A DNA stretch of 47,461 nucleotides from Bordetella parapertussis (GCA_945861275.1 CAMATZ010000048.1:1-47461), one strand, 5' to 3'. Positions 17,451-26,638 are shown, counted from the stretch's first letter. Program-made: numbers and translations. Notes: generated by a model from the sequence alone, not told the origin.

Positions 17451-18833
17451 CTAGCGTTCATTCAGGCGAATTTCAACGTAGGCGCGGTCGCGCGCCTGGC
17501 GCACCCAGTCCTGAAACGCTTCTTCGCCTTTGCGCTCGCGCAGGGTTTGCCGTGCCGTGAGGCGACGCTGCTCTTTGCTCATGTCGGACGAACGGCGTTC
17601 GAGCACTTGTATCAAATGCCAGCCAAACGGCGAACGCACCGGTTCACTCAGCGCGCCCGGCGTCAGCGCGTCCATCGCGCGCTCGAATTCCGGCACGGTG
17701 TCACCCGCCGACAGCCAGCCCAAATCGCCGCCCTTGGCTGCGCTGGTGTCTTCGGAATTGGCGCGCGCCAGTTGCGCGAAATCCCCTTTGTTGTCGAGGC
17801 GTTCCTTCAACGTGCGCATACGGTTGCGGGCGTCGGCTTCGGACACCACTTCGCTGACCTTGATCAGGATGTGGCGCGCGCGGGTCTGCTGCACGATTAC
17901 CACCGGCTGGCCGCCGCCGCGACGCTCATTGAGCCTGAGGATATGAAACCCATTGGGGCTGCGCAGAAGACCGCTCAATTCGCTGGGTTTCAAGCCAACC
18001 AGCGCATCCGCGAACAGCGTGGGCAGCCGTGCGCCGTCGCGCCAGCCCATGGCGCCGCCTTGCAGCGCATCGGGCGCTTCGGAGAACGCCGCCGCAACCT
18101 GGCGAAAATCCACACCGGATTTTAATTGCGACAGCGCTTGCTCAGCACGCGTCTGGCGCGCGCGGATTTGCTCCGGCCCTGAATTCTCCGGCACCCGCAC
18201 CAGAATGTGCGAGACGTTGTATTCGTCGTTACCGCCCGTCTGCTGCGGAGCGGCGAGCAGGTTGTCGATTTCGCTGTCGGTGACCACAACCTTGTCGTTG
18301 ATCTCGCGTTCGCGCAGGCGCGCGGTGATGATTTCGCCGCGAATATCCTCGCGAAACTTGGCGAATGGCACGCCATCTTTCGCCAGTGCCATGCGCAGCT
18401 GCGCGGTAACCATTTTGTTTTCCTGCGCGATACGGTCGATGGCGCGATCCAGCTCCACGTCGTCCACACGCAAGCCGTTCTCCTTGGCCACTTGCATCAG
18501 CACACGGTCGATGATCATGCGTTCGAGCATCTGCCGCTCGAGATCCTGGCGCGCGGGCGCGGGGGTGCCTTGGCGCGCCAGTTGTTCGGTGGCGCGGCCC
18601 ACGCGCTCGTACAGCTGATTGTGCGTAATCACTTCGTCGTTGACCACGGCGACGATGCGATCGATGGTGACGATGGCGCGCGGTTTCGCCTGCGGCTTGG
18701 GCTGGGACTGAGGCTGGGACTGAGGCTGGGACTGAGGCAGGGCGGCAGCCGGCGCCAGCAACAGCGCCAGCAGTGTCAAGCGTCCGACCAGGAACGGCAA
18801 CCGATCACCGCAAAGATTGTTTAATACAAACAT
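17451..18833 (-). CDS. surA: Periplasmic peptidyl-prolyl isomerase and chaperone SurA
   Basis: SurA escorts unfolded outer-membrane proteins, LptD among them, to the BAM complex. From the ATG at 18833 it has 460 residues. A signal peptide (LTLLALLLAPAAALPQ) comes first, then a Pro/Gln/Ser repeat, an N-terminal chaperone domain (VDRI-like VAVVNDEVITHNQL), and two parvulin domains starting near VSHILVRVPE and ARHILIKVSE. A TTG at 18869 would add 12 residues. It follows lptD after 44 bases. Confidence 0.95.
   Translation of the reverse strand: MFVLNNLCGDRLPFLVGRLTLLALLLAPAAALPQSQPQSQPQSQPKPQAKPRAIVTIDRIVAVVNDEVITHNQLYERVGRATEQLARQGTPAPARQDLERQMLERMIIDRVLMQVAKENGLRVDDVELDRAIDRIAQENKMVTAQLRMALAKDGVPFAKFREDIRGEIITARLREREINDKVVVTDSEIDNLLAAPQQTGGNDEYNVSHILVRVPENSGPEQIRARQTRAEQALSQLKSGVDFRQVAAAFSEAPDALQGGAMGWRDGARLPTLFADALVGLKPSELSGLLRSPNGFHILRLNERRGGGQPVVIVQQTRARHILIKVSEVVSEADARNRMRTLKERLDNKGDFAQLARANSEDTSAAKGGDLGWLSAGDTVPEFERAMDALTPGALSEPVRSPFGWHLIQVLERRSSDMSKEQRRLTARQTLRERKGEEAFQDWVRQARDRAYVEIRLNER
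18701..18736 (-). repeat. Three perfect 12-bp repeats in surA
   Basis: GCTGGGACTGAG is repeated perfectly at 18701, 18713 and 18725. On the coding strand it gives a Pro-Gln-Ser-Gln repeat just after the signal peptide. The perfect in-frame units suggest that linker length varies among strains. Confidence 0.8.
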
Positions 18834-18877
18834 ATACTTATACCATTCGGCGATGGCCGATTTACGCAATTAAAAAA

Positions 18878-21226
18878 CTACCATTCGGGCACAAAATATT
18901 CGTTGGGCCGCGCGGCATAAGGATCGTGACGGGTGTAGCCGGATACATTACGCCGCAACAAATCCAGCGAGTTCGACCCAACACGCGCCACGCCGTTCAA
19001 TTCCAGTTCCAGGAAAATCGAAGTGTTGGCGGCGCTGGTGGAGGTCAACAGTCGATGCGCCATCACGCGGAACACAAAACAACCGCCATCATATTCCATC
19101 CCCGCCACGCCTTCGAGCATGCGCCGATCCTGCACCGAATAATTCCAGCGGCCGACAGCTTTCCAGTTGCCGGCGATGGGCCATTGGCCGGATGCGTCCC
19201 ACTGCCGGATCGACGCATTTACGCTCTGGCGGTAAGCCAGGTTGAGCAGTTTACCCTGCTGTGGCTGATAACGCGCGGCAATGCTGCTGCGCTGCGTCTG
19301 GCGGTTGTCGGTGTTGTACTGCCAGCCGAGATCCATGGTGAGGCGCGGCGCGATGCTGCCGCTTAACGCCATCAACAAATCCGAGCGCGTACTCTGATTG
19401 CTGCGCGGCGCCACGCCCGGCACGGTTACCTGTTGCGAGTGGAAATAATAGCGCTGCGCAAGCCCCGCGCGCAACACTTCGACGCCGGTTTGCGGATTGA
19501 TCAGACGCGAATTCGCCCCCAGCGTCAGCTGATTGGCGTCGTTGATGCGGTCGTGGCCGCTGAACTGATTTTCGGTAAAAATCGTCGCGAAGTTGATATC
19601 CTGCACACCGCTTTCAAAGTTGGGCAAGCGGCTTTGATCGCGGTACGGGATGTACACATAGTAGGCTTTCGGCTCCAGTGTCTGCGAGTACGCATTGCCG
19701 AAAATAGTGGTGTTGCGCTCGAACGTCAGCCCCGCCGCGGTGGTGAACGTGGGCATCACACGTGTCGCATCGGGCAGCGTGGAAGTGGTTTGATCAATAA
19801 AATAGCGCGTCATGTGCAAGCCGATTTTCGGCGTGACATAAGCGGCCGCGTTTTGCCACGGATAGGTCAGGCTCGGATACGCCATCACGCGTTTGCCGCG
19901 CACCAGCGTCGGATGATCAAAATCAACGTAGCTTGCATGCACATCGAAGTCGCCGCGCAGCGTATTGCTGTTTTGCGCGGTAAAACTCAGTTGCGGGCGG
20001 CGCGAATACGGCGGCGTCAGCGGCGCCAGCGGATCGGTTTGCAGCGTTTGCCAGTTCTGTACCAGCCCGCTTAACGCATAGTTGCCGCCATTGCCCCAGG
20101 TGCCGCCGCGCGACAACGAGCCTTGACGCGACAAATAAGTTTGCGAGGTCAACGCCACCTTGGTCGTCAGGTCGGTGAAGTACTTGCTGTCGGACACTTT
20201 GTTGACATCCAGCGCGCCGACCCAGTTGTTCCACAGCTGGTGCGTGTGCTTTAATGCGAATAACTGCCGCGTACCGTCAAACGCATGGTCATTGGGCAAT
20301 GTTTCGTAGTTGATTTCGCCGCGATAATCCGGCTGCAGATAACGAAACTCGCTGCGCAATTGCAGGCCGCGCTTGGATAACACACGCGGCGTCAGCAGCA
20401 AATCGTAGTTGGGCGCGAGGTTCCAGTAATACGGCATGCTGATTTCGAAGCCGCTGGTGCTGCTGCTGCCATAGTGCGGCGCAAGAAACCCCGATTTGCG
20501 TTCCTGATGCAGTGGAAATGAAAAATAAGGCGCATAAAAAATGGGGGTATTTTTAAAATCCACCGTGGCATCGCGCGCAACACCGATGCCCTGCTCCTGA
20601 TAAATGCGCAAATCCTTCGAGCGAATAAACCACGAATCATTGCCCGGCTCGCAGGTGGTAAAGCTCGCCTGCTCCGCGCGAAACTGCCCCGGCCCCTCAA
20701 ACAAAATGCGCTCCGCCACACCGCGCCCGTCGAAGGCGCGCGCGGTTTTCTCCGCACTGCCCGAACCGGTTGCTATGGGCACATTGCCGGTGGTGCGCGG
20801 ACTCAGGTAAAAGCGCGCGCGCTCCATCACGCCTTTTTCGGTATCAAGATCGTAGCGCAGACGCAGGCCGTCAACCACGTACGCGGCTTGCTCGAAATGA
20901 ACATTACCGATGGCGGTGAGTTCGTTGTAGCGCCGGTCAAAACGCATCCAGTCGGCGGAAAAAGCGCGGCCGCGTGACCGTGCGCGTACCGTGCCGAGCG
21001 CCTCGGTTTCGCGATCACTGTGGCCCTGCATGCGATCGGCCTCCATGTAAATCGGCGACGGCGCTTCGGTTTTACCGCTGGGCACGCCCGCAAGCGCTGT
21101 TTGCATGCGCAACGTAATGCCTGCGGCGCCTGGTGCGGTGGCAGTGGCGAGCGTCGCCCACGCGGCCGCGGGCAGCGCGCAAAGCAGCGCAAAGGCGATC
21201 GGAGATTTACGCAGGGGAATGATCAC
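18878..21226 (-). CDS. lptD: LPS-assembly outer-membrane protein LptD
   Basis: LptD with LptE inserts lipopolysaccharide into the outer leaflet. From the GTG at 21226 it has 782 residues. They comprise a signal peptide (IAFALLCALPAAAWA), an N-terminal LptA/OstA-like domain (IYMEADRMQGHSDRETEALG, then repeated strands), and a long C-terminal beta barrel rich in Tyr and Arg that ends in an aromatic residue (EYFVPEW). No ATG is available near the signal peptide, so GTG is the best start although no clear ribosome site is visible. SurA downstream is the chaperone of this barrel. Confidence 0.94.
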   Translation of the reverse strand: MIIPLRKSPIAFALLCALPAAAWATLATATAPGAAGITLRMQTALAGVPSGKTEAPSPIYMEADRMQGHSDRETEALGTVRARSRGRAFSADWMRFDRRYNELTAIGNVHFEQAAYVVDGLRLRYDLDTEKGVMERARFYLSPRTTGNVPIATGSGSAEKTARAFDGRGVAERILFEGPGQFRAEQASFTTCEPGNDSWFIRSKDLRIYQEQGIGVARDATVDFKNTPIFYAPYFSFPLHQERKSGFLAPHYGSSSTSGFEISMPYYWNLAPNYDLLLTPRVLSKRGLQLRSEFRYLQPDYRGEINYETLPNDHAFDGTRQLFALKHTHQLWNNWVGALDVNKVSDSKYFTDLTTKVALTSQTYLSRQGSLSRGGTWGNGGNYALSGLVQNWQTLQTDPLAPLTPPYSRRPQLSFTAQNSNTLRGDFDVHASYVDFDHPTLVRGKRVMAYPSLTYPWQNAAAYVTPKIGLHMTRYFIDQTTSTLPDATRVMPTFTTAAGLTFERNTTIFGNAYSQTLEPKAYYVYIPYRDQSRLPNFESGVQDINFATIFTENQFSGHDRINDANQLTLGANSRLINPQTGVEVLRAGLAQRYYFHSQQVTVPGVAPRSNQSTRSDLLMALSGSIAPRLTMDLGWQYNTDNRQTQRSSIAARYQPQQGKLLNLAYRQSVNASIRQWDASGQWPIAGNWKAVGRWNYSVQDRRMLEGVAGMEYDGGCFVFRVMAHRLLTSTSAANTSIFLELELNGVARVGSNSLDLLRRNVSGYTRHDPYAARPNEYFVPEW

Positions 21227-21267
21227 GGGTAGCGAAGCGACCGACCAGAAGGTGTGGCAAAACGAGG

Positions 21268-21276
21268 TGCTAAAAT
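21268..21276 (+). promoter_or_regulatory. Extended -10 promoter of amgK-murU
   Basis: TGCTAAAAT forms an extended -10 element about 29 bases before the amgK start, in the 78-base divergent gap with lptD. No convincing -35 element is present. Confidence 0.4.
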
Positions 21277-21304
21277 CGCATAAATTCCGATATAAGGCAA
21301 CGCT

Positions 21305-22327
21305 TTGAACGCTTTGAACGGTTTGGCCGCAACCGATGCGCGTCTGGCGCAATTGCGCGCGTGGCTGGCGCAAAGCACCTTCAAACAAGACTTTACACTG
21401 GCGCCAGCTTCGGCGGACGCGAGTTTCCGGCGTTATTTTCGTGTCACCGTGGACGGCGCAACATGGATTGCGATGGACGCGCCGCCGCCGCAGGAAGACT
21501 GCCGTCCGTTTGTAAAAGTTGCCGCGTTAATGCACGAAGCAGGCATCAACGTGCCGCGGGTGGTGGCGCAGGATATCGAGCGCGGCTTTCTGTTGCTCAG
21601 CGACCTTGGCACTACCACGTATCTCAACGGCTTTACCGCCGACAATCCCGATGCGCTGGTCAGCGACGCCATTGATGCGTTGATCCAGTGGCAGTGTGCC
21701 AGCCGGCCCGGCGTGCTGCCCCCGTACGACGCGGCTTTGCTCCAGCGCGAGATCGATCTATTTCCCGAGTGGTATGTGGGCAAACACTTACAAACCACGT
21801 TTACCGAAGCGCAGCAGCAGGTGTTCGCAGCCGCATCTAAATTGCTGATCAACGCCGCGCTGGCGCAACCCTCGGTGTTTGTGCATCGCGATTACATGCC
21901 GCGCAATCTCATGCTGTCTACGCCCAACCCCGGCGTGCTGGATTTTCAGGACGCGGTCTACGGCCCCATCACCTACGACGTGGCGTCGTTGTTTCGCGAC
22001 GCCTTCGTGAGCTGGCCCGAAGCGCGCGAACTCGATTGGGTGATCCGCTACTGGGAACGCGCCAAAGCCGCAAATTTACCGGTGAACGCCGACTTCGGAT
22101 CGTTCTGGCGCGATTTCGAATGGATGGGCTTGCAGCGCCACATCAAAGTGCTGGGCATCTTCGCACGCATCTACTATCGCGATGGCAAGCCGCACTATCT
22201 GGCCGACACACCGCGCTTCATCAACTACGTGCGCCGCGTGAGTGCGCGTTACCGCGAATTGGGCCCGTTGGCGAAGTTGCTGGATGAACTCGAAGGACGC
22301 GCGCATAGCATCGGGTATACGTTCTGA
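21305..22327 (+). CDS. amgK: N-acetylmuramate/N-acetylglucosamine anomeric kinase AmgK
   Basis: AmgK phosphorylates the anomeric hydroxyl of MurNAc (and GlcNAc) recovered from cell-wall turnover. The 340-residue aminoglycoside-phosphotransferase-fold protein has the Brenner motif HRDYMPRN, the metal-binding LDFQDAVYGP, and the ASADASFRRYFRV nucleotide loop. The start is TTG at 21305 with AAGG 7 bases upstream; there is no nearby ATG. The stop overlaps the murU start (TGATG), so the two are coupled. The pair bypasses de novo UDP-MurNAc synthesis and is linked to intrinsic fosfomycin resistance in pseudomonads. Confidence 0.93.
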   Translation: MNALNGLAATDARLAQLRAWLAQSTFKQDFTLAPASADASFRRYFRVTVDGATWIAMDAPPPQEDCRPFVKVAALMHEAGINVPRVVAQDIERGFLLLSDLGTTTYLNGFTADNPDALVSDAIDALIQWQCASRPGVLPPYDAALLQREIDLFPEWYVGKHLQTTFTEAQQQVFAAASKLLINAALAQPSVFVHRDYMPRNLMLSTPNPGVLDFQDAVYGPITYDVASLFRDAFVSWPEARELDWVIRYWERAKAANLPVNADFGSFWRDFEWMGLQRHIKVLGIFARIYYRDGKPHYLADTPRFINYVRRVSARYRELGPLAKLLDELEGRAHSIGYTF

Positions 22328-23004
22328 TGAAAGCCATGATCCTCGCCGCAGGCCGTGGCGAACGCATGCGTCCGCTCACCGACGCCGTGCCCAAACCCTT
22401 GTTACTCGTTGGCGGTAACTATTTGATTTCATGGACTATTTTTAAGCTCAAGCGAGCGGGTATCATAGACTTGGTGGTTAACATTTCGCATCTTGCCGAA
22501 CAGATCGAACACGCCTTGGGCGACGGCGCGAAATTTGGTGTGCACATCCGCTACTCGTTTGAGCGTGAAGCGTTGGAGACAGCCGGCGGCATTGCGTGGG
22601 CGCTGCCGCTGCTGGACCAGCAGCCATTTTTGGTGGTGAACAGCGACGTCTACAGCCACTACGATTTCACGGGTTTGCGCGAGCGCGCGCAAACGCTTTC
22701 CGCCAAGCGGCCCGCGCATCTGGTGCTGGTAGATAACCCGGATCATCATCCGCTGGGTGATTTCGGTTTACACAATGGCGTGGTCACTGCCGCTGGCGCG
22801 CGGCTCACTTTCAGCGGCATTGGCGCGTATCATCCGGCGCTGTTCGCGGGCATCGCGCGCGGCGAAAAAAGCCGCTTGGCCGTACAACTTGCCCAGCCCA
22901 TCGCCGAGGGCCGCGTGAGTGGCGAACATTTTCGCGGCGAGTGGCGCGATATCGGCACGCCGCAACGGCTGGCGGCGCTGGATGCGCAAATGCGTTCGGG
23001 TTGA
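22327..23004 (+). CDS. murU: MurNAc-1-phosphate uridylyltransferase MurU
   Basis: MurU transfers UMP to MurNAc alpha-1-phosphate to make UDP-MurNAc. The 225-residue nucleotidyltransferase has the signature AAGRGERMRPLTDAVPKPLL at the N-terminus, ETAGGIAWALPLL, and the metal aspartate in FLVVNSDVYSHYD. The C-terminal HFRGEWRDIGTPQRL is typical of sugar-phosphate nucleotidyltransferases. The gene order with amgK decides MurU over a generic mannose-1-phosphate guanylyltransferase label. Confidence 0.94.
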   Translation: MKAMILAAGRGERMRPLTDAVPKPLLLVGGNYLISWTIFKLKRAGIIDLVVNISHLAEQIEHALGDGAKFGVHIRYSFEREALETAGGIAWALPLLDQQPFLVVNSDVYSHYDFTGLRERAQTLSAKRPAHLVLVDNPDHHPLGDFGLHNGVVTAAGARLTFSGIGAYHPALFAGIARGEKSRLAVQLAQPIAEGRVSGEHFRGEWRDIGTPQRLAALDAQMRSG

Positions 23005-23009
23005 CGCCG

Positions 23010-23984
23010 CTATTGCGGCTTGATGCCAGCGATGGCGGCTACTTCCTTCCAGCGCGCGATCTCGCTGCGGATGCGTGCGGCGAATTCATCAGGCGGCTCG
23101 CCGACGGGTTCACCCCCGATGTCGAGCAGCCGCTGCCGCACCTCCGGAATCCGCAGTACTGCAGCGACGTCATCGCGGATGCGCATCACCAGTTCCTTCG
23201 GTGTGCCGCCCGGCGCGAACAGCGCGAACCAGGTGTCGGCGGCTTCGAATCCCGGCACGTCCTTTGAAATAAGTGGCGCTTGCGGAAACGCCACCGAGAG
23301 TGAAGTGACGCCGAGTATGCGCACGCGGCCCGAGCGCACCGCGGCCTGCACCGAGCTGACCGCCCCGATAGCGAGGTGTACGTGCCCGCCCATCGCGTCG
23401 ATCATCATCGGCCCCGCGCCCTTGTAGGGCACGGTCTCGATTTTCACTTTTGCAAGCATGTTGAACAGATGGGTCGGCAAAGACGTGCCGGCGTTGGCCA
23501 TGTTGATCTCGCCTGGACGCGCGCGCGCCAGCGTAACCAGTTCACGGATGTTGTTTGCCGGCAACGACGGGTGGGCGGCGATGGCCAGCGGCGAGCGTGT
23601 GATGCGCGTGATCGGCACGATATCGTTTAGCGGATCAAACGGCAGCTTTGCCCACATCGCCGGCCCCTGAGAAAATTGCGTGGAATTGATCAGCAGCGTG
23701 TGGCCGTCGGGCGCACTCTTGGCGACAATATCGGTGCCGAGCACCGTGGCAGCACCCGGCCGCGGATCGATGATCACCTGCTGCTTCCAGCGCTCGGACA
23801 GCGGCGGGCCGATTACACGGCCATTGGCGTCGCTGCTGCCACCCACCGGGAATGGAATCACAAAGCGGATCATCTTGCCCGGAAACGCCTGTCCTGAGCC
23901 TGTCGAAGCGGGCTGGGCATGAGCGGACGATACCGGTGCGAGCACTGCAGTTGCCAGGACCGAGACCAAAATGGCAGAACGCAT
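23010..23984 (-). CDS. Bug-family periplasmic solute-binding protein (TctC-like)
   Basis: These receptors bind carboxylates or other small organic ligands in the periplasm and are greatly expanded in Burkholderiales. The 324-residue precursor has a signal peptide ending SSAHAQ. The family pattern follows: PGKMIRFVIPFPVGGSSDANGR, SAPDGHTLLINST, PSLPANNIRELV, VPYKGAGPMMIDAMGG and LGVTSL. No tct membrane genes are adjacent, so it is probably an orphan receptor and its ligand is unknown. The first mature residues, PASTGSGQA, are encoded by a dispersed-repeat-like sequence. It converges on murU with a 5-base gap. Confidence 0.93.
   Translation of the reverse strand: MRSAILVSVLATAVLAPVSSAHAQPASTGSGQAFPGKMIRFVIPFPVGGSSDANGRVIGPPLSERWKQQVIIDPRPGAATVLGTDIVAKSAPDGHTLLINSTQFSQGPAMWAKLPFDPLNDIVPITRITRSPLAIAAHPSLPANNIRELVTLARARPGEINMANAGTSLPTHLFNMLAKVKIETVPYKGAGPMMIDAMGGHVHLAIGAVSSVQAAVRSGRVRILGVTSLSVAFPQAPLISKDVPGFEAADTWFALFAPGGTPKELVMRIRDDVAAVLRIPEVRQRLLDIGGEPVGEPPDEFAARIRSEIARWKEVAAIAGIKPQ
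23887..23912. repeat. Dispersed CCTGAGCCTGTCGAAG-type repeat inside a coding region
   Basis: The core CCTGTCCTGAGCCTGTCG (from 23889) matches a well-known repeat of environmental proteobacteria, written on the other strand as TTCGACAGGCTCAGGACAGG. Here it lies in frame just after the Bug signal peptide. It contributes about eight codons. Confidence 0.7.
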
Positions 23985-24104
23985 AGCTGTGATCCTCCGC
24001 GTGGCGCCAACCGTGGCGCACCCTTCTTATTCTACCGCATGGCCACCATGCAGTCCGGCGCAATGCGCATTAGCGCGCCGGCCCGAGGATGGCTCACCCA
24101 GCGC

Positions 24105-24110
24105 TATAAT
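24105..24110 (+). promoter_or_regulatory. -10 box of the pepP operon
   Basis: A perfect TATAAT starts 15 bases before the pepP ATG. That leaves a very short or nearly leaderless 5' end, and no ribosome site is visible ahead of the ATG. No -35 consensus is found. Confidence 0.4.
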
Positions 24111-24119
24111 CGCCGTGCC

Positions 24120-25430
24120 ATGAACACAGCTCCCTACACCCGCCGCCGCGCGCAGTTAGCGCAACTGATCGGCAAAGGTGTGGCCATTGTGCCCACCGCG
24201 CCGGAGCGCGCGCGCAATCGCGACGCGCACTATCCTTACCGCTATGACAGTTATTTTTATCATCTGACCGGGTTTACCGAACCCGAGGCCGTGGTTGTGA
24301 TAGTGGCAGGCGAGAAACCACGTCATCTCCTGTTTTGCAGAGAAAAAAACGCAGAGCGTGAAATCTGGGATGGTTTTCGTTACGGCCCGGCTGCAGCGAA
24401 AGAAATCTTTGCCTTCGATGAAACCTACACCTTCGAGCAGCTCGACAAAGTGATGCCCGATCTGCTGGCCGACCAGCCGGCGATGTACGCGCATCTGGGT
24501 GGCGACGGCGCGTGGGACGCGCGTGTGCTGGGCTGGGTGAATGAAGTGCGTTCGCGCGCACGCACGGGTGTGGCGGCGCCGCGTGATATCGCTGATGTGC
24601 ACACATTGCTCGACGACCTGCGCCTGATCAAGGATGCGGATGAATTGAACACCATGCGCCGCGCCGCGGCAATTTCCACCGGCGCCCACGTGCGTGCGAT
24701 GCGTGCCGCGCGCGCGGGTGTTGCCGAATATCAGATCGAAGCCGAGCTGCTGCATGAATTCCGGCGCCTGGGCGCGCAGTCGCCCGCGTATACCTCGATC
24801 GTTGCGTCCGGCGCCAACGCCTGCGTGCTGCACTACGTGAGCAACGACGCCACCCTGAAGGACGGCGACCTGCTGCTGATCGATGCGGGCTGCGAGCTCG
24901 ACGGTTATGCCTCGGACATCACGCGCACCTTTCCGGTGAATGGCCGTTTCAGCGGGCCGCAGCAAGCGGTGTACGAGTTGGTGCTGGCGGCGCAGGCGGC
25001 CGCCATTGCTGAAGTCATGCCCGGTAACGCCTGGAACGCACCGCACGATGCCGCGGTAAAGGTATTGGCACAGGGTTTCATCGATTTAAAATTGCTGAGC
25101 GGCAGCTTGGCCGAAGTGCTCGACAAAGAAACCTATCGCCAGTTCTACATGCATCGCACCGGTCACTGGCTGGGGCTGGATGTGCATGATGCCGGCGACT
25201 ACAAGCGCGACGGGCAATGGCGCGTATTGCAGCCGGGCATGGTGCTGACCGTCGAACCCGGCTGCTACATACGCGCGGCCGAAGGCGTGCCTGCTGAATT
25301 TGCCAACATCGGCGTGCGCATTGAAGACGATGTGGTGGTAACGCAAAGCACGCATAGCGGCTGTGAGATTCTGACTTCCGCCGCGCCCAAAAGCGTGAGC
25401 GATATCGAAGCGCTGATGGCGCAGCGCTGA
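24120..25430 (+). CDS. pepP: Xaa-Pro aminopeptidase (aminopeptidase P)
   Basis: PepP removes N-terminal residues that precede proline and acts in the cytoplasm. The 436-residue protein has the N-terminal AMP_N domain (DSYFYHLTGFTEPEAV, RYGPAAAKEIF). The creatinase-fold catalytic domain carries dimetal ligands in LLIDAGCELDGYASDITRTFP, HRTGHWLGLDVHD, MVLTVEPGCYI and GVRIEDDVVVT. The ATG at 24120 was preferred because the frame's upstream extension is repeat and promoter sequence. A ubiquinone hydroxylase gene follows after 5 bases, the ubiH-pepP neighbourhood of many Proteobacteria. Confidence 0.96.
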   Translation: MNTAPYTRRRAQLAQLIGKGVAIVPTAPERARNRDAHYPYRYDSYFYHLTGFTEPEAVVVIVAGEKPRHLLFCREKNAEREIWDGFRYGPAAAKEIFAFDETYTFEQLDKVMPDLLADQPAMYAHLGGDGAWDARVLGWVNEVRSRARTGVAAPRDIADVHTLLDDLRLIKDADELNTMRRAAAISTGAHVRAMRAARAGVAEYQIEAELLHEFRRLGAQSPAYTSIVASGANACVLHYVSNDATLKDGDLLLIDAGCELDGYASDITRTFPVNGRFSGPQQAVYELVLAAQAAAIAEVMPGNAWNAPHDAAVKVLAQGFIDLKLLSGSLAEVLDKETYRQFYMHRTGHWLGLDVHDAGDYKRDGQWRVLQPGMVLTVEPGCYIRAAEGVPAEFANIGVRIEDDVVVTQSTHSGCEILTSAAPKSVSDIEALMAQR

Positions 25431-25435
25431 AGGCC

Positions 25436-26638
25436 ATGAGCACACCGCATGTCGATTGCGACATCGCCATCGTCGGCGGCGGCCCCGTTGGCGCCGCGCT
25501 GGCGCTCGCGCTGCGTGATTACGATAGCGGCCGGGACGGCGGTGACAACCCTCTGCGCATTATCGTGCTCGAAGCACGCGCCAAAGTTAGCACTGGCGCA
25601 GATGATCCGCGTCCGATCGCGTTATCGCACGGCAGCCGTTTGCTGCTCGAACGCCTCGGCGCCTGGCGCGGCTTGCATCCCACGGCGATCAAAAACATTC
25701 ATGTATCGCAGCGCGGCGGCTTTGGGCGCGCGGCCATCAGCGCCGTCGATGCAGGTGTGCCGGCTCTTGGTTATGTCATTGATTACAATGAAATTTATCA
25801 TGTACTAGCAGAAGCCGCACACACCCGTTATGGCGGCGACTATCGTGTGCGTGCACGTGCCACCGCACTCCATCGCGATGGTGAATTCCAGCGTGTTGAC
25901 TACCTGCTTGACGGCACGCCTGCGTCGCTGTCGGCGCGGCTGGTCGTGGTTGCCGATGGTGGCGATATCGCCGGGCTCGCGCCGCCTAAAATCATCGACT
26001 ACGCGCAGCACGCACTCACCGCGCGTGTCAGCACCACGTTGCCGCATAAGCACGTTGCGTACGAGCGCTTTACAACAGACGGTCCGCTGGCGTTGTTACC
26101 CTTCGGCGAAGAAATGGCGCTGGTGTGGACGCTCCCACCGGCGCGCGCGGAAGCACTCAAAGAGGCTGATACAAAAACGTTTCTCGCGGCGTTGCGTGAT
26201 GCTTTCGGCGGGCGTCTCGGCGATTTCAACCGCGTGACGCAGCGCGCGTGTTACCCGCTCACCTTACGTTATGCCACTGAACCTTCGATCGCGGATGCAC
26301 TATCCGTAGTGACCATAGGCAACGCCGCACAGACGTTGCATCCGGTGGCCGGACAAGGCTTTAATCTCGGTTTGCGTGACGCGTGGGAACTCGCGCAGTT
26401 TTTGCGCACGCTGTCTCTGCAAGCGCTAACTAACAACGAGTCCCTGCGCCGCTACCGCGCCAGCCGCCGTATCGACCGCATTGCCAGCATCGCGGCGACA
26501 CATGGCCTGGTGCGATTGTTTTCAAATGATTTTTTTCCCGCAAGCATCGCGCGTGGCGTGGGCATGACTGTGCTCGGTTGCATCGCGCCCGTCAAAAACC
26601 TGGTCGCACGACGCATGATTTTCGGCACACACGGCTGA
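25436..26638 (+). CDS. FAD-dependent UbiH/UbiF/VisC-family ubiquinone hydroxylase
   Basis: These flavin monooxygenases hydroxylate the ring of ubiquinone precursors at the membrane. The 400-residue protein has the FAD dinucleotide motif IAIVGGGPVGAAL, the family signature DDPRPIALSHGSRLLLERLG, and the second FAD motif TIGNAAQTLHPVAGQGFNLGLRD. Which ring position it hydroxylates cannot be told from sequence alone. It is co-directional with pepP, and the ubiH-type label rests on this context. Confidence 0.92.
   Translation: MSTPHVDCDIAIVGGGPVGAALALALRDYDSGRDGGDNPLRIIVLEARAKVSTGADDPRPIALSHGSRLLLERLGAWRGLHPTAIKNIHVSQRGGFGRAAISAVDAGVPALGYVIDYNEIYHVLAEAAHTRYGGDYRVRARATALHRDGEFQRVDYLLDGTPASLSARLVVVADGGDIAGLAPPKIIDYAQHALTARVSTTLPHKHVAYERFTTDGPLALLPFGEEMALVWTLPPARAEALKEADTKTFLAALRDAFGGRLGDFNRVTQRACYPLTLRYATEPSIADALSVVTIGNAAQTLHPVAGQGFNLGLRDAWELAQFLRTLSLQALTNNESLRRYRASRRIDRIASIAATHGLVRLFSNDFFPASIARGVGMTVLGCIAPVKNLVARRMIFGTHG

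Noticed and set aside
16749-18125. A 458-codon open frame on the plus strand opposite pdxA and surA
   Set aside because: Its composition is His/Arg/Ala-rich without any domain, and the minus-strand genes are certain. It is a GC-driven antisense frame.
21227-21388. N-terminal extension of LptD upstream of 21226
   Set aside because: It would put 54 polar residues before the signal peptide and overlap the divergent amgK coding region.
23887-23912. Insertion sequence end inside the Bug gene
   Set aside because: There is only one short repeat, with no transposase, no target duplication and an intact reading frame.
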